Below, one piece after another: positions 29,002 to 34,647 of a stretch of 34,647 bases of DNA. Made by a program: the position numbers and the translations under genes. Location of the stretch: IMG/VR virus record IMGVR_UViG_3300047276_000161, positions 1-34,647 of that record; one strand, given 5' to 3'. The stretch's first letter is position 1, and each line of letters opens with the position of its first letter. Below the pieces are notes generated by a model, which had not been told where the DNA came from, searched no databases, and saw only the letters and a list, made by a program, of their open reading frames with translations. Source of the DNA: a virus.

Positions 29002-29060
29002 TGCACGTCTTGATCATCTTCATCGTCCTGATGTGGGTGCTATTCGAGATGGAAGACTAA
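29001..29060 (+). CDS. 19-aa transmembrane micro-protein
   Basis: ATG 29001 shares its A with the preceding TGA (TGATG), a strict coupling arrangement; stop TAA 29058-29060. The peptide has a hydrophobic stretch (VLIIFIVLMWVLF) with an acidic end (EMED), so a single membrane-spanning helix. It is the last gene of the plus-strand operon and directly precedes the terminator hairpin. Small for any confident call, but the overlap is suggestive. Confidence 0.4.
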   Translation: MHVLIIFIVLMWVLFEMED

Positions 29061-29090
29061 AAAAGACCCCCCGCCGTGAGGCAGGGGGGC
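29061..29090 (-). terminator. Strong intrinsic terminator between convergent operons
   Basis: The stem CCCCCCGCC/GGC-A-GGGGGG (29067-29075 with 29080-29089) has loop GTGA on plus. On the minus strand it is followed by TCTTTTTT (29066-29059), a good intrinsic terminator for the leftward virion operon; on plus no T-run follows. A second weaker hairpin (GGGCA/TGCCC) lies at 29095-29111. 29061-29138 contains no gene. Confidence 0.75.
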
Positions 29091-29138
29091 AAAGGGGCAA
29101 CTGCAATGCCCTCATGCGGGGGAGACGGCCCACATGAC

Positions 29139-30767
29139 TCAAGGTGCTGTTATGGTTGGAGCGAGTGCTCGACGCCGCTTCAACTCTTCTTCTTCACCCT
29201 TGTTCAAACTTGGCGAGTAAAAGATAGCACCGAGTGGGCCTAACCTTCTCGGGGCCAACATCACTGCGCCAGTCAACCCCGACTCAGCGGCAGACTGTCG
29301 GTCACCTCTTCCAAGATCACCCAACACCTGACCCGTGGTAGTCAGCGCAATCGCCGCAGGATTGGCTCGAGCGGCATAACTGGGCACCAGGGTCAGGCCA
29401 CTGGCTCCAGCCGCACCCAGAGACGCCAAACCAGCAGGGATGTTGCGCTCACGCCCCCCTTGTGGGAACAGGTTCTGGTAGGCGTCCTCGAGGTTGTAGC
29501 CGATGCCTGCGCCAGCAAGACCGTACTTCACGGGCGACGAGCCCATCACATACTGGAAACCCTTTTGCACCTTGTCAGGGGCGCTCATGGGCGTGGGAAC
29601 CTGGATTGGAGGCGGCAGGCCCGTGGCAATCGGCTGGCGGGGAGGCAACTGTCTGGTGCCCTCAGGGGTAGATACATACGATGCTCGGGGCCCACTGCCA
29701 ACGCCAGGATCGGTCGTGATCAAGCCACCATACAGCGGGTTCTCACGCCAAGTCTCAGTCGGGAACAACCTTTCGATTTTCTGAGTTGCCGCACGACGTT
29801 GGGTGGTGAGATCATGCACCCCACCCTCACCCTTGGTCATGTCCAGCGCCCTCTGGGCCTCAATGTCGGTCAGCCCAAAGGCCTTGCCATAGTTGAAGGT
29901 GCCAGAGCCGCCCTGGGGTTGCACACGAACCACGCTCTGAGGCGCTCCAGGGGCCCCAGGAGCCGCTGTAGGTGTACCAGGGGCACCAGCGGTAGGCACT
30001 TGCCCCGTGGCGACCTTCTCAGCCAGTTTGGCGGCATCTTCCACGGACACTTTGCTCCCAGGCAAAGCCTTTGACAAACGGTGCAGGATTTTCAGCGTTG
30101 GAACCTTGACGGCCCCAAAACCAGCGCCAGTCAGGCCCAGGGTGGCGGCGGCTTGCTTACGCTCCCAAGCGTCTTGCTCGGCATCTATTGCGGCCTGCTC
30201 CTGGGGATTTGCCGCACCCAAAGGTTTTGAGCCCATGTCGAGGTCGGATTCGGCGGTGTCACGAGACTCGTCTGCACGGGCCTGAGGCGCTTCCTGAGAC
30301 TTTTCCTCTTTGGGCTTGGTGTAGACCGTGGCTGGGAACTCTTCGTTGGGGAAGTGCTCCAGGGCGCTTGCAAGGTAACCAGCGAGGGTCTTGTCGATCT
30401 TCGAGATGTCGCCAGTCTTGGCATAGTCGGAGTTCTCGCCATAGCGGTGGGCGGCGGCAATTCGGAACGGATCGCCCTCGAACTGAGGATTGTTGGCGTG
30501 ACGAGCGATGTTCATGATCCCCGCTTTGATCGCAAGTTCGGGGCTTTCTTTCATTTTGTCGTAGTCGACGCCATTGGCTTCGGCAGTGGCTCGGTTGACC
30601 TGGAACGGCCCAAACGCAGTGGACTTCTTGTCATCCGCAGGCACATGACGGAAACCGCTCTCGAGGTTTGCTAGGGCCACAGCAAAGTCGGGATCGACTC
30701 CAGCCCTGATCGCCTCTGCCTCGATGATCTTGATGAGGCGCTTTTGTTCCGCAGTCAACTTAGCCAT
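29139..30767 (-). CDS. Internal virion protein with lytic transglycosylase domain
   Basis: A 542-aa protein, ATG at 30767. The N-terminal 120 residues form an SLT-type lysozyme fold: IEAEAIRAGVDPDFAVALANLESGFRHVPADDKKSTAFGPFQVN with catalytic Glu36 and a conserved GPFQ. A Lys/Glu/Ala/Pro-rich linker and Gly/Ala-rich C-terminal part with a hydrophobic region (LGYNLEDAYQ, then ALTTTGQVLGDLG) follow. Such proteins are ejected with the DNA and locally cut peptidoglycan (cf. T7 gp16). It is the last gene before the terminator. Confidence 0.75.
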   Translation of the reverse strand: MAKLTAEQKRLIKIIEAEAIRAGVDPDFAVALANLESGFRHVPADDKKSTAFGPFQVNRATAEANGVDYDKMKESPELAIKAGIMNIARHANNPQFEGDPFRIAAAHRYGENSDYAKTGDISKIDKTLAGYLASALEHFPNEEFPATVYTKPKEEKSQEAPQARADESRDTAESDLDMGSKPLGAANPQEQAAIDAEQDAWERKQAAATLGLTGAGFGAVKVPTLKILHRLSKALPGSKVSVEDAAKLAEKVATGQVPTAGAPGTPTAAPGAPGAPQSVVRVQPQGGSGTFNYGKAFGLTDIEAQRALDMTKGEGGVHDLTTQRRAATQKIERLFPTETWRENPLYGGLITTDPGVGSGPRASYVSTPEGTRQLPPRQPIATGLPPPIQVPTPMSAPDKVQKGFQYVMGSSPVKYGLAGAGIGYNLEDAYQNLFPQGGRERNIPAGLASLGAAGASGLTLVPSYAARANPAAIALTTTGQVLGDLGRGDRQSAAESGLTGAVMLAPRRLGPLGAIFYSPSLNKGEEEELKRRRALAPTITAP

Positions 30768-30775
30768 GACTCACC

Positions 30776-32338
30776 TCAATCTTCTTTGTTGGCCTGCTCA
30801 CGCAACTCTTTGGCAGTCGGTCGCTTTCTACCCTGCTCCTTCTTCTGACCGCCTTTGAACGCCACCTCGTCGATGGAGCCACGCATGAAGGCGGGGCGAT
30901 CCTGGGTGCCAGGGTTTTGCACAATGGCGTTACGACGCACGGTCGAGTTGTGCAACACATTCTGGAACGGTGTGCTTTGAGTCCAGTAGTTCGGGTCGAA
31001 CTGAGGGGTCTTGCTGGCGTTTTGCAGAGCAAACTGGTTCTCGTACTTGGTCAGGCCTTCGTTGGCGATGTAGCGAATGCTTCGCAAGAAGGCGTCTTGA
31101 GTGTTGCGAAGACCAGGCAAGGATGCAAACTCAGCCATGGTGCGCTCGTTGGTCGGGTTGATCACGGCGTTTTGCATCTCGGTCTGCAAAGAGCCCATCA
31201 AGGTTTCCAACTGGTTCAGGCGAGTGAGTGCGTCTTTCTTCTCGCTGGCACCCAGACGAGCCTTTTGCACATACTCACGCATGTTCGCAAGGGTCGACGA
31301 CACGCTCTGGCTCTCGAGCATTTTTCCAATGATGCCTGCGGGGTTGCCCTTCTCGAACTGAGCAAAAATCGGCGTTAGAGTGGGACTGCTGGCGACATCG
31401 TGAATTTGCTGTGCAGTCTCGAACACCTTCTGACCACCAGTGGCCTGCTTGCTCACATCAGAAGTGAGTTTCTGATACTTCTCTTGCTGAAGGGTGTTGT
31501 AGTCCTTCAGTGCAGAAAGGTACTGTGCCTCGGTTAATGAGTCCACATCCACGCCAGGAATCTGGATGCGACCACTTGCCGTTTTAGTTTCTGAAGCGGC
31601 GGCGGGTGTGGCAGGAGCGGCGGCGGGTGCTGTAACAGGTGCTACAACAGGCTCCCCACCAGGAGCGGGAGCACCACCCAGACCAGTAGCGCCAGCACCA
31701 GAATAACCAGGAGGCGGTTTGATGCCAGGGATGGTCAACATGCCAGGGAGTGTTCTGTCGACGAATTCCTTGCCGAATTCTTTCACAAGGTCGAGATAAT
31801 TTCGGTTCTCGCTCAAGGCTCGGATGAAGTCACCGATTTGAGCAGTTTGGATTTCTTGACCAGTCTTTGCTTCGGTAGCGGGGCCTCCCGTCAAGCCAGC
31901 CACTTGAGCGGCTTCAGTGGGCGATTGAATGCGACCCTGACCACGAGCCTTACCAGCGATATCAGCGGCCTTCAGGCCTTGCTGAAGAGCAATCTGACCC
32001 ATGGCGGTCTCTGCCCTCATCTGTGCGATGGTGGGTGCAATTGCACGGGCCTGCTCTTGCCAGTCGCCCAGGGCTTGGCTGGCGCTTCCCATCGACGCCA
32101 GGAAGCCACCCAGTTGAGGCTTGGCGAAGCCTGCGGCAACCTTGAACCAGTTGGGTTGTTGGTAGCGTTTCTCGAGTTCTTCGGTGTACTTGTCACGAGC
32201 GGCAAGGGCTCGTTTGTACTCCTCTTGCAACTGGGGATCGGTAGCAATGTCAGTGGGGTTAATACTTTTGAGATTAACCTGCGGCACATTGAACATCACA
32301 GTGTTCAACGGCGATGTCATCGTTTCTTTTTCAGCCAT
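30776..32338 (-). CDS. Probable internal virion / DNA ejection protein (520 aa)
   Basis: ATG at 32338. The N-terminal half is largely helical with a coiled-coil segment (EEYKRALAARDKYTEELEKRYQQ), then a Pro/Ala-rich linker (about 225-255: PAPGGEPVVAPVTAPAAAP), then a second helical half with a Lys/Arg-rich C-terminus (GGQKKEQGRKRPTAKELREQ). Between a Gln/Ala-rich virion protein and the transglycosylase, this fits an ejection-apparatus component, though no family is recognised. Confidence 0.55.
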   Translation of the reverse strand: MAEKETMTSPLNTVMFNVPQVNLKSINPTDIATDPQLQEEYKRALAARDKYTEELEKRYQQPNWFKVAAGFAKPQLGGFLASMGSASQALGDWQEQARAIAPTIAQMRAETAMGQIALQQGLKAADIAGKARGQGRIQSPTEAAQVAGLTGGPATEAKTGQEIQTAQIGDFIRALSENRNYLDLVKEFGKEFVDRTLPGMLTIPGIKPPPGYSGAGATGLGGAPAPGGEPVVAPVTAPAAAPATPAAASETKTASGRIQIPGVDVDSLTEAQYLSALKDYNTLQQEKYQKLTSDVSKQATGGQKVFETAQQIHDVASSPTLTPIFAQFEKGNPAGIIGKMLESQSVSSTLANMREYVQKARLGASEKKDALTRLNQLETLMGSLQTEMQNAVINPTNERTMAEFASLPGLRNTQDAFLRSIRYIANEGLTKYENQFALQNASKTPQFDPNYWTQSTPFQNVLHNSTVRRNAIVQNPGTQDRPAFMRGSIDEVAFKGGQKKEQGRKRPTAKELREQANKED

Positions 32339-32347
32339 GACTGCTCC

Positions 32348-33574
32348 TTAACTGGGAAGACCGCCACGAGTGCGGGTTGACTTGCATCCGATTGACCCGC
32401 CAGCCTTGGTTTTCACCAAACCGCCTTCTTTGAATCCTTGGCAATACACAAGATTGCCGTTGGTATCGTAGTAGCAAGTAACAGGAGGAGGATTGATCCC
32501 ACCGCCACCACCGCCACCGCCGCTGAACCAGCCTTTGACGGTGCAGAAGACAGAATTGATCGGGGCTACACCACCAGCAGTGGTCGGGGTGAACATGCCC
32601 AGAGTGCCTGCGCCAATTGCGGCGGCGGCAGACAGCGGCGACATGCACAGGGTGGTCTGCGTGGTCGTCGGGATGTTGTAGCCCTGGAGGATCGAGGCCA
32701 GGTTCGACAGCGTGGTCATCGGGAACATCTGCTGGTTCTGACCGATGGTCTGCTGTTGACCGCCCAAGGTAGCCAGGGCGTTGATGTCAGCCAGGTTGAT
32801 GTTCTGGCCCTGGGTGCCCAGGGTGCCCATGCCCAAACCAGCCTGCTGGAGCGCATTGGCCTGTTGAGTTGCGGCGCTTGCGGCAGTCTGACCAGCGGTC
32901 AACTGAGCCTGATTCTGAGCCTGCTGGGCGGCAGAGGTGGTGCCTGCGAGTTGGCTCAGGATGCCTTGCTTTGCCTTAGCGGCACACAGGGCAGTGGTGT
33001 AACCCGTGTTCAGCATGTTGGCGATCTGGCTGTTCAAGTCCTGCATGGCGTTGGCCTCGACTTGACCCAACACCTGAGCACCACGCTGGGAGCCAAACTG
33101 ACCCGAGCCGACAGCCGCCGCAGTGGCCTGGGGTGCCAGGTTCTGACGGATGTTTCGCATGCCGATGTCGGACATTCTCTGCACCGCACACTGGATGTAC
33201 GGGCTCATGTATTCGCCAGCGAGTTGTGCAAGGTTCAGACCACCAGCCTGGTTAATCAAAGGCTGTGCGGCAGATAGGGGACTTGCAGTGGTGCCTGCTT
33301 GCAAGAAAGGTTGTGCGGCCCCAGTGATGTCTTGACCAGCGGCCTGACCGATGAAGCCCGTGCCTTGTTGCACGAAAGGCTGGTAAGTGCCAGAACTCTG
33401 GCAGGCGCTCTGAAAGGCTTTGGTTTGGAGCGGCTGGGCACCAACATACTGCGGAGCGCATGGCTGACCAGGCAAAAAATTGCCTGCCTGAGAGGCGATG
33501 TTACTCAGGTAGTTGGTATAAAAACTCGGAGCCTGTGTGGCTTGAGTTTGTGAGGACTGGAGCATGTTTGCCAT
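32348..33574 (-). CDS. Ala/Gln-rich virion protein with many cysteines (408 aa)
   Basis: ATG at 33574, preceded by AGG at weak spacing. The protein is dominated by Ala, Gln, Gly, Thr and Ser (ATQQANALQQAGLGMGT, NINLADINALATLGGQQQ), consistent with internal virion or ejection proteins of the T7 gp14 type. It is odd in having about a dozen cysteines (e.g. PGQPCAPQ, QSACQSSG, ALCAAKA, TTLCMSP, PVTCYYD, LVYCQG) and a run of eight glycines at about residues 352-359 (GGGGGGGG). It ends with FKEGGLVKTKAGG, a short motif seen in neighbouring proteins. Confidence 0.6.
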   Translation of the reverse strand: MANMLQSSQTQATQAPSFYTNYLSNIASQAGNFLPGQPCAPQYVGAQPLQTKAFQSACQSSGTYQPFVQQGTGFIGQAAGQDITGAAQPFLQAGTTASPLSAAQPLINQAGGLNLAQLAGEYMSPYIQCAVQRMSDIGMRNIRQNLAPQATAAAVGSGQFGSQRGAQVLGQVEANAMQDLNSQIANMLNTGYTTALCAAKAKQGILSQLAGTTSAAQQAQNQAQLTAGQTAASAATQQANALQQAGLGMGTLGTQGQNINLADINALATLGGQQQTIGQNQQMFPMTTLSNLASILQGYNIPTTTQTTLCMSPLSAAAAIGAGTLGMFTPTTAGGVAPINSVFCTVKGWFSGGGGGGGGINPPPVTCYYDTNGNLVYCQGFKEGGLVKTKAGGSIGCKSTRTRGGLPS

Positions 33575-33576
33575 GG

Positions 33577-34647
33577 TTAACCTTTCACACCCTTGAGATA
33601 CTCAAGTGGAGATTTCGCCTTAGGAGGGATTTTACTGTTGGGAGCCGATCTTTTGTGTTCTCTCAGGCGCTGGCGCATCTCGTCCAGCATCCTAGCCCCA
33701 CGCTTGTTGTCGCCGCCTCCCAGGGCGGTCACAAAGGATTCGGGCAAAACCACCTCGCCGTCAGCGATCTTGGCGGGTACGGGGTTGCCAGAACCGACCT
33801 CTTTGCGGTGGGGAACCTGGTGCATGAAGCGCATCAAGGCCTCGTTTCCAGCCTTGCTGGAGCCGTCTCCCAGGGCAGAAACGGCCTCGGCGTCGATCAC
33901 ATAGTCGCCGTCATGGAGCATGGCAGGGATGTCGTCCGACTGGCCCGTGCCCCGACCGCCAGCGTAATAACCCGTCAGTCCCGTGATGAACTCGGGTTTA
34001 TGGCCGTCTGGAGCGGCTTCCTGGTACTTAGCAGGCAGGCCACCCTTTGCCATGCCGCCCATGTTGCCAGCGGAGGAAATATGGGATTGCATCTGCTTGA
34101 GGGCGGCAAGGGCCAGAGGGCTTCTCTTTACAGCAGGGGAAGTCAGCATATTGCACTTGACGCTGTAGAACTTCGGGGTGTACTGAGAAGACAGCCCATA
34201 AGACTGGCAGAAGGTTGCCGAGGAGCCGTCAGCATAGCCAGGAACACCGCCACCAGTAGCAAAACCGCCTAGGTTGAAGCCCCGATCCGACAGAACAGAA
34301 GACAACTCAGGGGTAAAAGCGTGGAATTGGGGCACCGCCTCGTATTTGGTTTGGGGCCCAGGCATAGCACCCGAAGTGCCAGAGATGCCGCCCGTGATGG
34401 GGGTATCGTCAGGTAGTTTGCCCTCGAGCATCTGAGCCCTAGTATCGAGCCAGGGCACATTCATGTCGCCAAAAGCCAACCCCAGGGCCCGTCGGCGCTG
34501 GAAAGGGTTCGCCATGTTAAGCAGTGACTGCATCGTCTGAACGCTCGGGGCGTCGACATTGTAGGCGCAGGCAGGCACGGGGACGATGGGTTGGCCCGTC
34601 ACATCGGGGTTGTTGATGAAAGACGACGGATCACCCAAAGCAGGCAG
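33577..34647 (-). CDS. Virion protein with duplicated 'IPAMLxDGDYVI' repeat, N-terminus cut
   Basis: The frame is open to base 34647, so the N-terminus is outside the window; the first in-window TTG (34638) is not a credible start. Visible part about 356 aa. Residues 237-272 (IPAMLHDGDYVIDAEAV, SALGDGSSKAGNEAL) and 287-321 (VPAKIADGEVVLPESFVTALGGGDNKRG) are an internal tandem duplicate. The 'PA-x-[LI]-x-DG-[DE]' pattern is common near the ends of phage tape-measure-like and ejection proteins. Several xGG motifs (FATGGGVP, MAKGGLPA) are present. Possibly a tail-associated or minor virion protein. Confidence 0.55.
   Translation of the reverse strand: MPALGDPSSFINNPDVTGQPIVPVPACAYNVDAPSVQTMQSLLNMANPFQRRRALGLAFGDMNVPWLDTRAQMLEGKLPDDTPITGGISGTSGAMPGPQTKYEAVPQFHAFTPELSSVLSDRGFNLGGFATGGGVPGYADGSSATFCQSYGLSSQYTPKFYSVKCNMLTSPAVKRSPLALAALKQMQSHISSAGNMGGMAKGGLPAKYQEAAPDGHKPEFITGLTGYYAGGRGTGQSDDIPAMLHDGDYVIDAEAVSALGDGSSKAGNEALMRFMHQVPHRKEVGSGNPVPAKIADGEVVLPESFVTALGGGDNKRGARMLDEMRQRLREHKRSAPNSKIPPKAKSPLEYLKGVKG

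Noticed and set aside
29091-29138. Second hairpin after the terminator as separate ncRNA
   Set aside because: Only a 5-bp stem, no promoter and no run of structure; best seen as part of the convergent intergenic spacer.
32480-32530. Short tandem repeat (CCACCG-type) at the glycine run
   Set aside because: It is the coding sequence of a run of eight glycines, not a regulatory repeat.

Overview
This window is a 34.6 kb piece of a tailed, double-stranded DNA bacteriophage (Caudoviricetes) with a head-packaging-ejection gene set of podovirus type. Base composition is moderately GC-rich by eye and genes are packed with 4-8 bp start/stop overlaps. The style of its conserved small proteins suggests a Gram-negative, possibly freshwater betaproteobacterial host; that host assignment is inference only. 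No integrase, no tRNA and no CRISPR array are visible. Neither is a DNA or RNA polymerase, so the phage probably borrows host polymerases unless those genes lie outside the window.

Layout. (1) About 1-13.9 kb, minus strand: packaging and head module read leftward from small and large terminase through a 1074-aa multidomain 'polyvalent' protein (GNAT plus PcfJ-like), a 749-aa companion protein, the portal, a GroES-like co-chaperonin, a scaffold and a decoration-type protein into the major capsid gene, which is cut by the left edge. (2) About 13.9-26 kb, minus strand: early/middle region of many small genes in several transcription units, with a Ref-like HNH nuclease, RuvC resolvase, 2OG-Fe(II) oxygenase, Toprim primase, SF2 helicase, ParB-domain protein and two small helix-turn-helix regulators. 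(3) 26.1-29.06 kb, plus strand: a divergent early operon with an SSB-like protein ending in a canonical acidic DDDIPF tip, a Gp49-family protein, a PD-(D/E)XK exonuclease and several tiny membrane proteins. (4) 29.1-34.6 kb, minus strand: ejection/internal virion proteins, including one with a lytic transglycosylase domain, converging on a strong terminator at 29.06 kb. The gene at the right edge is also cut. On a circular or permuted map the late unit could run from terminase through capsid, off the left edge through unseen tail genes, and back in at the right edge to that terminator.

Regulation and unusual features. Five early transcription units carry a near-identical 17-bp inverted repeat (TCTAAC-N5-GTTAGA) fused to an extended -10 box, which looks like a repressor-controlled early regulon. 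A different 17-bp palindrome (TACTAGTCAGACTAGTA) is scattered in five copies; three lie inside genes in the same reading frame, one of them inside the ParB-domain gene, so parS-like sites are possible. The most striking element is a gene-free stretch at 21.4-21.88 kb. It has a sigma70-type promoter, then about 125 nt that fold into a compact pseudoknotted structure with almost every core base accounted for, ending in a U-tract. This is a candidate undescribed phage non-coding RNA.
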